Source: Thermotogae bacterium
Lineage (GTDB): Bacteria > Thermotogota > Thermotogae > Petrotogales > Petrotogaceae
DNA: 64,000 nt
Assembly: GCA_024233675.1 (NCBI GenBank)
Contig: JACKPH010000001.1
Span: 310,001-374,000 of the forward strand
Reading direction: 5' to 3'
The notes beneath the pieces were generated by a model. That model had not been told where the DNA came from and did not search any database. It worked only from the letters and a program-made list of their open reading frames with translations. Shown here one piece after another: positions 44,343-53,152 of the stretch; within the stretch, counting starts at the first letter, position 1, and each line of letters starts with the position of its first letter. The position numbers were made by a program, and so were the translations under genes.

Positions 44343-46067
44343 ATGAAAATAAAAGATATTATTCCTGTTGCTCTCGGTAAAGAAGTTCCGGATATTCTTC
44401 TCACAAATCTGAAACTTCTCAATATTTTCAGCGGAAAAACAGAAGAAACATCTATAGCTCTCCATAAAAAAAGAATTGCGGGTATAGGAAATTACAGCGA
44501 AGGTAAAGAAATTATAGATTTAAAAGGCCAGTACGTTCTCCCGGGTTTTATTGATGCACATCTTCATATAGAAAGTTCTATGCTTTCACCGAGAAGATTT
44601 GCAGAACTTGTTCTGCCGTCAGGAACAACCACAGTAATTGCTGATCCGCATGAAATAGCAAATGTAATAGGAATTGACGGACTGGATTATATGATAAAAT
44701 CAACAGAAGGTATTCCCCTTAACGTTTATATAGCAGTACCCTCAGCAGTTCCTTCAACAAACCTTGAAACATCTGGAGCAAGACTCGGTCCGGAAGATAT
44801 AATAGGTTTTATAGATAATCACCCGAGACGTGTAATTTCACTCGGTGAGGTAATGAATTTTCCCGGTGTATTAAATCTTGACCCGGAACTACTTACAAAA
44901 ATTGAAATACTACGTCATAAATATAAAAAAATAGACGGTCATGCACCCTTTGTAACAGGGAAAGAATTAAACGCATATATAAACGCCTTTATAAAATCCG
45001 ATCATGAATGTACAACGGTTGAAGAAGCTCTTGAAAAAGTCAGTAGGGGTATGCAGATTTTTATACGGGAAGGTACTGCTGCAAAAAACTTTAATGAACT
45101 TATAAAAGCCGTTAATATAAACAATCATCAGTTTTTTTCATTCTGTACCGATGATAAGGATCCGAAAGATATTTTAAGCGAAGGTCATATTAACTATATG
45201 GTTAAAAAGAGTGTTGAATACGGTTTAGATCCTCTTGTCGCAGTAAGAATGGCCACAATAAATACCGCAAAATATTTTAATCTCAGAAGTATGGGAGCAG
45301 TTGCACCCGGATACAAAGCTGATATGGTTGTGGTAGACAATTTAAAAGATTTTAACATAAATACTGTTATAAAAGATTCAAAAATTGTTGTTGAAAACGG
45401 AAAACTTTTATCAGAAGTAAAAGGATTTTACAATGAAATGCCTTCAAAAATAGGAAATGTAATTCTTCCTGATTTCAGTGAAAAAACACTTGAAATAAAG
45501 GTAAAAGGTAAAAAAATAAGGGTTATAACTCTTGAGGAAGGATCTATAATAACAAAAGAAAAAATAGAATATCCGAAAATTTCAGGAGGAATTGCCGTTT
45601 CCGCTCCTGAGAGAGATATTATAAAAGTTGCGGTAATTGAAAGACATAAAGGTTCGCATTTTTCTCTGGGCTTTGCTCAGGGGCTCGGAATTAAATCCGG
45701 TGCCATAGGAACAAGTATAGGACATGATTCACACAATCTCGGAATTGCAGGAACAAATGATAAAGATATGATTATTGCCGCAAAAAAATTACAGGAAATG
45801 AACGGAGGACTTGTAATAGTAAAAAACGAAAAAATTCTCTGGTATCTTGAACTTCCTATAGGCGGTTTAATGTCAGACAGAAAACCGGAATATGTTGTTG
45901 AGATTCTCTCGCAGCAAAAAGATGCTTTAAATGCAATCGGATGCAAAAAAGATATTTTTATGACACTTGCCTTTATACAGCTTCCTGTTATACCCGAAAT
46001 AAAAATAACAGATCTCGGTATTATAGATGTTGCAAAACAGAAAATTGTTGACCTTTTCACAGAATAA
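44343..46067 (+). CDS. ade: Adenine deaminase
   Basis: A 574-residue amidohydrolase that deaminates adenine to hypoxanthine in purine salvage. Metal-binding HLHIESS follows FIDA, then IADPHEIANVIG, GEVMNFPGV, GHAPFVTG and CTDDKDP, the expected order for AdeC. The C-terminal domain (SHFSLGFAQGLG, HDSHNLGIAGTN) is complete. ACGGAGG is the ribosome site. It is monocistronic. Confidence 0.96.
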   Translation: MKIKDIIPVALGKEVPDILLTNLKLLNIFSGKTEETSIALHKKRIAGIGNYSEGKEIIDLKGQYVLPGFIDAHLHIESSMLSPRRFAELVLPSGTTTVIADPHEIANVIGIDGLDYMIKSTEGIPLNVYIAVPSAVPSTNLETSGARLGPEDIIGFIDNHPRRVISLGEVMNFPGVLNLDPELLTKIEILRHKYKKIDGHAPFVTGKELNAYINAFIKSDHECTTVEEALEKVSRGMQIFIREGTAAKNFNELIKAVNINNHQFFSFCTDDKDPKDILSEGHINYMVKKSVEYGLDPLVAVRMATINTAKYFNLRSMGAVAPGYKADMVVVDNLKDFNINTVIKDSKIVVENGKLLSEVKGFYNEMPSKIGNVILPDFSEKTLEIKVKGKKIRVITLEEGSIITKEKIEYPKISGGIAVSAPERDIIKVAVIERHKGSHFSLGFAQGLGIKSGAIGTSIGHDSHNLGIAGTNDKDMIIAAKKLQEMNGGLVIVKNEKILWYLELPIGGLMSDRKPEYVVEILSQQKDALNAIGCKKDIFMTLAFIQLPVIPEIKITDLGIIDVAKQKIVDLFTE

Positions 46068-46094
46068 AAATAACGTAATTATTAAATATAAAAC

Positions 46095-46126
46095 ATCCGG
46101 ACATAAATTATGTCCGGATATTTTTA
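46095..46126 (+). terminator. Terminator of ade
   Basis: ATCCGGACAT and ATGTCCGGAT (10 bp, 5-base loop) followed by ATTTTTATTT. Confidence 0.9.
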
Positions 46127-46245
46127 TTTAAAAGTCTTTCAGAAGACATTTTATATATAAATAAGTCCATTTCATACAATGAGAAAAGTATTTTTTTTTT
46201 AATATTGTAAAATATAAATGTAAATCTATTTAAGGAGCTGAAAAT

Positions 46246-46770
46246 ATGAAAAAAATATTATTATCTGTTATACTAATAACTTTTGCATCAATTTATTTCG
46301 GAGGTTATGACTATCATAATGAAAATGATTATGATACTGATTATTATGAATATAATAATGAAAATGATTACTACACTGATTATTACGGATATAACAATGA
46401 AGATGATGAATTATATGACAAATATTATTCCGACAATAGTCCGAACAACTACGAAATTAACAAAGAAAGCGGATCATCCGCAATTTTCGGAATAGGTATT
46501 ACATCACCTCTTTTGGGTGAAGAAGATAACATATACATAAATAACAGAAAATATACAAGACAGATCTCAGGAATAAATATTCTTCTGGGTTTTACGAACA
46601 GAAAATATATAGGAAAAGGATTACCGGAAAACGGAGGATCTTTTTATGTAGAATACGGAACGTTCGGATTTATTCTTCCTTATGTTGGCTTAGGAATGGA
46701 TTTAAGACTTGAATCCGCAATTATAGGCATAGGATTCCCGGATATTTTTCATATAAATATGTCATTCTGA
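46246..46770 (+). CDS. Exported Tyr/Asp/Asn-rich repeat protein
   Basis: A 174-residue protein with a signal peptide (MKKILLSVILITFASIYFGG). Residues 24-61 are nearly three tandem 13-residue repeats of the form NNENDYYTDYYGY, very rich in Asp, Asn and Tyr. From about 77 the protein switches to Gly-rich beta strands (AIFGIGITSPLL, YVGLGMDLRL) and ends on Phe, like a short outer-membrane or surface domain. I recognise no family. The repeat could bind metal or be a flexible surface spacer; this is speculation. AAGGAG precedes the ATG. Confidence 0.7.
   Translation: MKKILLSVILITFASIYFGGYDYHNENDYDTDYYEYNNENDYYTDYYGYNNEDDELYDKYYSDNSPNNYEINKESGSSAIFGIGITSPLLGEEDNIYINNRKYTRQISGINILLGFTNRKYIGKGLPENGGSFYVEYGTFGFILPYVGLGMDLRLESAIIGIGFPDIFHINMSF
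46315..46428 (+). repeat. 39-bp tandem coding repeat (about 3 copies)
   Basis: Three degenerate copies encode HNENDYDTDYYEY, NNENDYYTDYYGY and NNEDDELYDKYY. The DNA unit AATGAAAATGATTA recurs with a 39-base period, so copy number could change by slippage. Confidence 0.75.
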
Positions 46771-46802
46771 AAATAAAACTCCCGTCAGGGAGTTTTATTT
46801 TA
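46771..46802. terminator. Bidirectional terminator between the repeat protein and esterase genes
   Basis: AAATAAAACTCCC and GGGAGTTTTATTT (13 bp) with a GTCA loop, suited to both converging genes; the esterase stop lies in the right arm. Confidence 0.9.
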
Positions 46803-47577
46803 CTACATTTCTTTTCAGAGAAAACCATTCAAATGCTCTTTTTATACTTTTATCCCAGTATCCCCATTCATGCGTTCCGGATGATTCTTCATAAGTCAGA
46901 TTAAGTCCGTATTCATTTGCGGTTTTTTTAAACTCCGCATTAATATCATAAAGAAAATCTTCTGTACCGCAGCACTGATAAAATCTTGTATTCTTTTTAT
47001 TTTCAGCGGAAAAATTCTTAATATTATAAATAAGATCATCCTTTGTATTTTTTCCGCTTTTACCGCCGAAAATATTAAAATACATTTTATCTCTTTTAGT
47101 ATCCCCTTTAAATTTCTGAAAAAGATCTTCCATAACAAGTGCTCCGGAAAAACTTGCGGCTTCACAGAAAGTATCCGTCATCAGAAGTCCGAGTTTAAAA
47201 CTGCCGTATCCTCCCATTGAAAGACCTGCAGCAAAAGTATCCTCACGTTTTTCCGACAACGGGAAATAATATCTTGAAACGTTTATAACCTCTTCACTTA
47301 TATAAGTCCAGTAATCTTTTCCGTAAACCATATTACAATAATAACTATGATCAGCTGCAGGCATAACAACAGCAGTAAGATTATCCTGAGCGTATCTTTC
47401 AACAGATGTTCTTCTTACCCATGCAGTATGATCATCACTTAGTCCGTGTAAAAGGTATACAGTCTGAAATTTCACTTTTTTATCCATAAGCTCTCTTGAA
47501 ATATCCGGTAAAATAACATTAATACTGCTTCCAACACCAAGAACTTCTGAAAAAAACTTCATTTCCAAAAAAGCCAT
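46795..47577 (-). CDS. Putative esterase (EstA/esterase D family)
   Basis: A 260-residue alpha/beta hydrolase without a signal peptide. VYLLHGLSDDHTAWVRRTSV near residue 41 and the nucleophile elbow GLSMGGYGSFKL are typical of tributyrin esterase/S-formylglutathione hydrolase relatives. The acid is in the FLYDINAEF region and the His in GTHEWGYW. It may deacetylate sugars or hydrolyse short-chain esters. It lies 16 bases after a DUF188 gene on the same strand and is probably co-transcribed. Confidence 0.9.
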   Translation of the reverse strand: MAFLEMKFFSEVLGVGSSINVILPDISRELMDKKVKFQTVYLLHGLSDDHTAWVRRTSVERYAQDNLTAVVMPAADHSYYCNMVYGKDYWTYISEEVINVSRYYFPLSEKREDTFAAGLSMGGYGSFKLGLLMTDTFCEAASFSGALVMEDLFQKFKGDTKRDKMYFNIFGGKSGKNTKDDLIYNIKNFSAENKKNTRFYQCCGTEDFLYDINAEFKKTANEYGLNLTYEESSGTHEWGYWDKSIKRAFEWFSLKRNVVK

Positions 47578-47593
47578 ATAAACACCTCACAAA

Positions 47594-48031
47594 TTAAATA
47601 TATTTTTCAATTAACCCCGTAAAAACTTTTATAAAATTATCATCATCTTCTTTTGTTCTTTTTTTCGGACCTTTTGTATATTTACCGCTTTTTCTTGTTT
47701 TCATACCTATATGTCTGTTCATAAGCATAGAATCTATGTTCATACTGTTATATATAAGGCCGGAAAAACTTACAGGTATGGTTTTTTTTGCAAGTGCCAT
47801 TGCAGCGAGACCGTAATCATTTGTCACTACAATATCTCCCTCAGAAGAATGATTTACAATCTGAAAATCGGCAACATCTTTTCCTGATGCAACATTAAAA
47901 ACTTTTACATAATCAGAATTATAAATATGGCTGTCGTTTATAAAAAGATAAACATCAATATTAAATTTTTTTGAAATACTTATAATAATATCTTTTACGG
48001 GACATGCATCTCCGTCTACCAAAACTTTCAT
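47594..48031 (-). CDS. DUF188 (YaiI/YqxD) family protein
   Basis: A 145-residue cytoplasmic protein. It begins KVLVDGDACPVKDII, contains VVTNDYGLAAMALAKK and the MNRHIGMKTRKSG stretch, and ends with a basic GPKKRTKEDD segment: the YaiI/YqxD pattern. The fold is PIN-like and suggests a nuclease, but no activity is established. It precedes the esterase gene. Confidence 0.92.
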   Translation of the reverse strand: MKVLVDGDACPVKDIIISISKKFNIDVYLFINDSHIYNSDYVKVFNVASGKDVADFQIVNHSSEGDIVVTNDYGLAAMALAKKTIPVSFSGLIYNSMNIDSMLMNRHIGMKTRKSGKYTKGPKKRTKEDDDNFIKVFTGLIEKYI

Positions 48032-48062
48032 ATAATCACCCTTAAAATAAATTTATATAAAT

Positions 48063-48098
48063 TATAACAGGACAATTCTAAAAAGAACTGTCCTGTTA
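48063..48098 (-). terminator. Hairpin downstream of the GH130 gene
   Basis: A 16-bp inverted repeat (ATAACAGGACA core) with one G-T pair and an A/T-rich loop. Its tail is A/T-mixed rather than a clean T run, so termination is likely but not certain. Confidence 0.65.
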
Positions 48099-48106
48099 TA
48101 TTAATT

Positions 48107-48994
48107 TTATTTATTTTTTATCCATTCATTTATTTCTTTTTTGCTTACAGTTGCAAGAGCTATATAATTATCGGCTCCGCCGTAATAAACAAAATATTCG
48201 TCACCGTACTCAACAATTGCATCAGAAAAAACTACAGACGGTACTCCGCCGAATTTTTCCCATGTTTCTGTAGGTTCAAGAGCAGGAATATCACTTCTCT
48301 TAATAATTTTTGTAGGATCTTTATAATCAAGAAGCATAAAACCAAGTCTGTAAACAAGTCTCGGACCTTCTCCGACACCATGATAAAGAACAAGCCATCC
48401 TGCATCTGTTTTGACAGGTGTACCTCCTACCCCTATTTTTACATTATCCCACATATCTTCTCTCGGAGAAGCTATTTTTACATAGTCACCCCAGTGAACC
48501 ATATCATCTGAAAAAGCAAGCCACATATCAGGTTCTATTCTGTGAAACATCACATATTTTCCGTTTATTTTTTCAGGAAAAACTGCCGCATCTTTATTAG
48601 GTGATTCCGGAAGAACTATTCCGTATCTTTCCCAGTTTATAAAATTATTAGTTGATGCAAGTGCGACTGAAATATTTTCCGGTGAATATGCTGTATATGT
48701 CATATAATATTTACCGTCTATAAAAGTCAGTCTCGGATCTTCAACACCGTACATCTCATTTGTTTCCTGTGGTTCAAAAACAGGTTTCTCCATTCTGTTC
48801 CACTTTATACCGTCAGGACTTACCGCATATCCCATTCTTGAAACCATATCCGCACCCTGTGCCCTGTAAAGCATATGAAATAATTCTCCGTCATAAACAA
48901 CAGCAGGATTAAAAACATATTTTGATTCCCAAAGATGCATAGGATTTGGTGAAAATAAAGGACTCTGGGGATGTCGTTTTAAAATTGGATCCAT
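48107..48994 (-). CDS. GH130 glycosidase/mannoside phosphorylase-like protein
   Basis: A 295-residue five-bladed propeller enzyme. NPAVVYDGELFHMLYRAQG, GYAVSPDGIKW, YGVEDPRLTFIDGKYYMTYT (with the likely catalytic Asp in EDPR) and FHRIEPDMWLAFS are GH130 signatures. Members phosphorolyse or hydrolyse beta-mannosides, yielding mannose-1-phosphate in the phosphorylases. It follows a sugar ABC transporter and probably processes the imported oligosaccharide. ATG 48994 is chosen for its spacing from GAGAGGTG; another ATG overlaps the permease stop. Confidence 0.9.
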   Translation of the reverse strand: MDPILKRHPQSPLFSPNPMHLWESKYVFNPAVVYDGELFHMLYRAQGADMVSRMGYAVSPDGIKWNRMEKPVFEPQETNEMYGVEDPRLTFIDGKYYMTYTAYSPENISVALASTNNFINWERYGIVLPESPNKDAAVFPEKINGKYVMFHRIEPDMWLAFSDDMVHWGDYVKIASPREDMWDNVKIGVGGTPVKTDAGWLVLYHGVGEGPRLVYRLGFMLLDYKDPTKIIKRSDIPALEPTETWEKFGGVPSVVFSDAIVEYGDEYFVYYGGADNYIALATVSKKEINEWIKNK

Positions 48995-49011
48995 ACAAAA
49001 TACACCTCTCA

Positions 49012-49833
49012 TTATTTTAAAGTAATTGATATTCCTTCAAGATAATATTTTCTGAAAGCAATAAATATTATAAGCATAGGTAAAGTCTGTATAACAGAAC
49101 CCGCAAGTATAGGACCGACATAAGCTCCGTACTGAGTATTAAAACTTGCGAGCAAAACCGAAAGCGGCATTTTATTATAATTTCTTATTACTATAAGCGG
49201 CCACATAAAATTATCCCATATACCTATAAAAGTAAAAAGAGATACAATTGAAACAGCCGATTTATTAAGCGGAAGCATTATTCTGAAAATTATCCACAAA
49301 TCCCCCGCACCGTCAAGTTTTGCAGCCTCTATAAAATCATTCGGTGTAGTTTTAAAACTCTGCTGCATCATAAATATTCCCCATCCGCTTATCATACTCG
49401 GTACTATAAGCGCCGTATAAGTATCCACAAGATTAAGATTTCTTATGAGAATATACATAGGTATAGTAAACATAAAAGCCGGAAAAACCATCTGAAAAAT
49501 AATAAAATCTATAATTTTCTTTCTGCCCTTAAATTCAAGTTTTGCAAGTGCATAAGAAACAAGTGCCGAAGTAATAACAACAAGAAAAGTTACCGTAAAC
49601 GACACAAAAATACTGTTAAAAAAAGCTCTTATAAAAGGTCTGTCCATTTTATCAGCCGAATTAAAAATAAACTGATAATGTTCAAGTGTAAATTTTGTCG
49701 GAATAAAATTATTGTATATCTGATCAGACGGCTTTACTGAAGATATAAAAAGCCAAAAATACGGATAAACCCATACAAGTGCGAGAAAAATCATTACAAA
49801 ATGTATTATAAAACTGTTTATTTTCGATTTCAT
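49012..49833 (-). CDS. Carbohydrate ABC transporter permease (MalG-type)
   Basis: A 273-residue inner-membrane protein with about six membrane segments. The coupling loop IEAAKLDGAGDLWIIFRIMLP is the EAA motif that contacts the ATPase. WVYPYFWLFISSVKP and FTIPMYILIRNLNLVDT are typical of MalG-like permeases. It overlaps the stop of the MalF-type gene by 4 bases. No ATPase gene is in the operon, so a shared MsmK/UgpC-like ATPase must be used. Confidence 0.92.
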   Translation of the reverse strand: MKSKINSFIIHFVMIFLALVWVYPYFWLFISSVKPSDQIYNNFIPTKFTLEHYQFIFNSADKMDRPFIRAFFNSIFVSFTVTFLVVITSALVSYALAKLEFKGRKKIIDFIIFQMVFPAFMFTIPMYILIRNLNLVDTYTALIVPSMISGWGIFMMQQSFKTTPNDFIEAAKLDGAGDLWIIFRIMLPLNKSAVSIVSLFTFIGIWDNFMWPLIVIRNYNKMPLSVLLASFNTQYGAYVGPILAGSVIQTLPMLIIFIAFRKYYLEGISITLK

Positions 49834-50714
49834 GTAAGACTCACATCTCTTTCGACAATCTTTCTGGTAAGCCATATAATTCCGAAACTCATAAGTGCAA
49901 CTAAAATAGACATAGTAGCAGAATATGCCGGATCCATTTTCTGAAATGCCGTTGTATACATAAGCATCATAGGAGTAAGCGTGCTTCTCAGAGGTCCGCC
50001 TCCGGTAATCATATACGGTTCGGTAAATATTCCGAAACTGAGAGTTATTGAGAAAACAAGAATCATTACTATAGACGGATTAAGAAGAGGCAGAGTAATA
50101 AATCTGAACTGTTCCCATCTCGTTGCACCATCTATTTTTGCAGCCTCATAAACTTCTTTCGGTATGGAATTAAGTCCCGAATAAATAATAAGTCCGTAAT
50201 ATCCGACAAACTTCCACACAACTATTATTACTATTGAAAATAAAGCCCACTGTGGGTTTGTAAACCAAGGTATTCTTACTCCGAATAATTTATCGAGCAT
50301 CTGATTAAGAGGTCCGTTTTCGGAAAACATCTTTGAAAACATTATAGAATAAGCAACCCCGGAGGATATATTTGCAAGAAGAAAAGCAAGACCTACAAAT
50401 GTTTTACCGTATTTAAGTCTTTTCATACCCATTGCAAAAAGTAAAGATCCCACAAGAACCAAAGGTATAAAATAAAGCATGAAATTCATTATATTCAGGA
50501 ATGATTTCCAAAAAACAGGATCATTAAAAAGTTTTAAAAAATTGTATATACCGTTAAATTTAGGACTTCCGAAATATTTCCATTTTGAAAATGCAAGAAC
50601 AAAAAGCCATACAAAAGGATATCCCCAGAAAATAACAGAATATATTACGTATATAGAGGAAAAAGCTGCTCCTTTTCTTGCATCTCTCCGTTTTAAAGTA
50701 CTTTTTGAATTCAT
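49830..50714 (-). CDS. Carbohydrate ABC transporter permease (MalF-type)
   Basis: A 294-residue inner-membrane permease and partner of the next gene. VYEAAKIDGATRWEQFRFITLP is the ATPase-docking EAA loop; GLNSIPKEVYE and TEPYMITGGGP are family hallmarks. About six membrane segments. It starts 10 bases after the binding-protein gene. Confidence 0.92.
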   Translation of the reverse strand: MNSKSTLKRRDARKGAAFSSIYVIYSVIFWGYPFVWLFVLAFSKWKYFGSPKFNGIYNFLKLFNDPVFWKSFLNIMNFMLYFIPLVLVGSLLFAMGMKRLKYGKTFVGLAFLLANISSGVAYSIMFSKMFSENGPLNQMLDKLFGVRIPWFTNPQWALFSIVIIVVWKFVGYYGLIIYSGLNSIPKEVYEAAKIDGATRWEQFRFITLPLLNPSIVMILVFSITLSFGIFTEPYMITGGGPLRSTLTPMMLMYTTAFQKMDPAYSATMSILVALMSFGIIWLTRKIVERDVSLT

Positions 50715-50724
50715 ATTAACACTC

Positions 50725-51981
50725 TCACCATAATAATTTATTTATTTTTTTTGCAGCATCTTTTATAGCATCATCAGAAGTCTTTGTCCCGTACATCATA
50801 GGTTCTATAAGACTTACTGTCATTTCATCCTGAATATCAACTGTTTTTGTTGTCTGAGCAGGCGGTATTGCATATTTTACAAACTTTGCATATTCCGCTG
50901 CATAAGGATTCTCTTTAAAAAAGTTTTCAAATAAAGGATTCTCAAGCAAATCCTCTCTTGCCGGAGGCATCTGTGTATATTCAAGCCACATGCTGTCAAA
51001 ATCTTTCTGATTAAAAATCCATTTTACAAATTCCCATGCTTCTTTTTTATGTTTACTTGTTTCAAAAATTACAAGTCCTTTAGAATCCGCAAAAGTATAA
51101 ACCGGTTTATCTGCAGGATAATTATCCGGTACAGGTGCAGGAGAAAGTACTATATTGTTATAAACATCAGGAAACTGATTTTTTGCGTAAGCAATTTCCC
51201 ACGGACCTTTAAGAGAACCTACTATATATCCTTTATAAAATGCCGCATCACCAAGATCAACAGCAGTCCATTTATTTTTAAACATAGTTTCTATAAACTT
51301 TGCAACTTCCTTACCCGTTGTTCCGGAAATATTTGCTCTGTATCTGTCAAGATCAACATAAGATTCTCCCTGACCGGCAGCATAAAAATAAGTTATGTAA
51401 TCAAACCATCTGTCATTCCAGTTTCTTCCCTGAATAACCCTTATAGAAAATTTATCTGAATCTTTTGTGCTAATCTGTTGTGAAAGTTTATAAATATCGG
51501 AATATGTTCTCGGAGGATTATCCCAGCCGAGTTCCTTTAAAATATCCTTTCTCCACCACATAAGAACTGAATTTGAATAAAGCGGTATTATATAAGATTT
51601 GCCGTCATATTCCCATGACTTCATTATATTTTCCATTTTCCTGTTTTTAACAAGATCTCCGAACCCCGGTAAAGAGCTCATCTCATAAAGAGCACCTATT
51701 TCCGAAAGCTGTGCGGAAAAACCGGAAAAAATATTTGTACATACGTCAGGAGCTCTTCCGGAAGCAACAGCTGTAAGAATTGCCTCTTCGGAACTTCCGG
51801 CTGCCGGTATTGTACTCCATTCTATTTCCATATCACCGTTCTGAGAATTATATCTTGAAACCATTTCTTTCCAGAAAGCTTCCTGATTAGGATTAGGGGC
51901 TGTCCAGAAAACAATTTTTGTTTTTGAAAAACTTATAGTTGTTAAAATTATAATGAACAAAACCAGAAACTTATTTTTCAT
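50725..51981 (-). CDS. Sugar ABC transporter substrate-binding protein
   Basis: A 418-residue family 1 solute receptor with signal peptide (MKNKFLVLFIIILTTISFS). KIVFWTAPNPNQEAFWKEMV is the usual start of the mature fold, with ASGRAPDVCTN and WWRKDILKELG following. No lipobox Cys, so it is a free periplasmic protein. ATG 51981 lies after GGGAGG; an earlier in-frame ATG is inside the LacI remnant. Its gene overlaps the end of that remnant by 11 bases. With the GH130 enzyme the likely ligand is a manno-oligosaccharide (inference). Confidence 0.92.
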   Translation of the reverse strand: MKNKFLVLFIIILTTISFSKTKIVFWTAPNPNQEAFWKEMVSRYNSQNGDMEIEWSTIPAAGSSEEAILTAVASGRAPDVCTNIFSGFSAQLSEIGALYEMSSLPGFGDLVKNRKMENIMKSWEYDGKSYIIPLYSNSVLMWWRKDILKELGWDNPPRTYSDIYKLSQQISTKDSDKFSIRVIQGRNWNDRWFDYITYFYAAGQGESYVDLDRYRANISGTTGKEVAKFIETMFKNKWTAVDLGDAAFYKGYIVGSLKGPWEIAYAKNQFPDVYNNIVLSPAPVPDNYPADKPVYTFADSKGLVIFETSKHKKEAWEFVKWIFNQKDFDSMWLEYTQMPPAREDLLENPLFENFFKENPYAAEYAKFVKYAIPPAQTTKTVDIQDEMTVSLIEPMMYGTKTSDDAIKDAAKKINKLLW

Positions 51982-52612
51982 CTTTTTTTCCTCCCTTTGT
52001 TGTTTCTCTTTCAACAAACTCCGTAAAAACAGATGACATAACGGGATGTATATTTATACCGTTTATCAGTTCCGTAATTCTGAGAGCTGCATTATTCCCC
52101 ATTTCATATTTAAAAATTTTTACGGTGGAAAGTTTAGGATTTGAAATACTTGACTTTATAATATCATCAAAACCTATTACCTGAATATCTTCAGGAACTT
52201 TTATTTTCATGTTCTTTAAAAGTTTTATAACAATAAGAGCAACCGGATCATTAGATGCAAATATAACTTCGGGATTTTTTGAAAGGACAAGATTAAGTGC
52301 ATATTTTATACTTTCTTCCGTCTCATCGCATTCAAAAGTTTCAGGCATAAGACCGTTTTCTCTCATGGCACTTTTATATCCGTCATATCTGGTTTTAAAA
52401 CCGTAATAGGAAAGTGAGCCATGAAGATGCACTATTTTCTTATAACCTCTTTTTATCATCTTACTTATTACAAAATAAGAACCGTCAAAACCATTACTTG
52501 TTATACAGTTATAATTCTTTCCGGGAATATAATTATCCAGAAGAACCACAGGAATATTTACATCTTTAAAATATTCCGGAATAATAGATATAAGCAGTGT
52601 AAGCAACAACAA
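51971..52612 (-). pseudogene. LacI-family regulator lacking its DNA-binding half
   Basis: The 213-residue frame holds the ligand-binding domain of a LacI/GalR repressor: DVNIPVVLLDNYIPG, HLHGSLSYYGFKTRYDGY, VIFASNDPVALIVIK and PEDIQVIGFDDI. The N-terminal helix-turn-helix and first part of the sensor domain are missing. In place of about 130 residues there is only MLLLTLLISI, encoded antisense to another truncated gene. As it stands it cannot bind DNA in the LacI way, so the downstream sugar operon may be deregulated or driven by read-through. Confidence 0.82.
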
Positions 52613-53126
52613 CGGAATTGTAGGTTATTCACAGAGAAAAGACGGGAATTTTGATAACCCCGAAGGAATAATAGGCGCAAGTTATTCGTATGATGCGTTA
52701 AAAGAAAAAACAGATAATTTCTCAGTAAGTTATGACGGAGCTTTATTAAAATTTTATCCGGGAGAAAAGGATAATTTTGTTGCGGCATCACAAATATTAA
52801 ATCTAAACATTCCCATCAATGGTAATAATTTATACATAGCCGGTTCTTCCGACCACGGCTCATACACTTCAAAAATAATAACAGAATACACAGACGGAAT
52901 AACTCAGGAAAATACAATAGGTTTTTCTGACTGGTGTCAGTCTCCTCAGTACGGAGAAGATATTCTTATACAGTTTGAATACAGATATAACAATCTCGGA
53001 ATACAGGAAAATATAGGTCCTAAAATATTTGTAAACAAAATAAAACTCATACATTCTGAAAAAATATCAAAAATATATTTTACTTCACAGCCTACAATGC
53101 ATATTTTTGCATTAACAATAAAATAA
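52587..53126 (+). pseudogene. C-terminal fragment of a carbohydrate-active or surface beta-sandwich protein
   Basis: A frame of about 180 codons with no usable start runs on the plus strand to TAA 53124-53126. It reads NPEGIIGASYSYDALKEKTD, then GEKDNFVAASQ, YIAGSSDHGSYTSKIITEY, DGITQENTIGFSDWCQSPQY and a final PTMHIFALTIK. The 'grpDnv-a-gQ ... LgaA-nG ... YtDGt ... sDW' pattern is that of beta-sandwich domains at the ends of bacterial alpha-mannosidases and related glycosidases. The whole N-terminal catalytic part is absent; the fragment begins where the LacI remnant loses its own N-terminus. Confidence 0.7.
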
Positions 53127-53152
53127 TCCGGTAAACCGGATTATTTTTTATT
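53121..53152. terminator. Bidirectional terminator between the glycosidase remnant and the HEAT-like gene
   Basis: AATAATCCGGT and ACCGGATTATT with a 1-3 base loop, then a T run. It overlaps the stop codons of both converging frames. Confidence 0.88.

Noticed and set aside
46315..46428. Possible CRISPR-like repeat
   Set aside because: Period 39 bases without distinct spacers; it is an in-frame coding tandem repeat. No CRISPR array or cas gene is present.
46283..46495. Met/Ile-rich frame overlapping the Tyr/Asp repeat protein
   Set aside because: It is the out-of-frame reading of the tandem repeat and has no independent start signal.
52421..53054. Small frames on both strands across the LacI/glycosidase junction
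   Set aside because: They cut across two recognisable gene remnants in other frames and have no family similarity or ribosome site.
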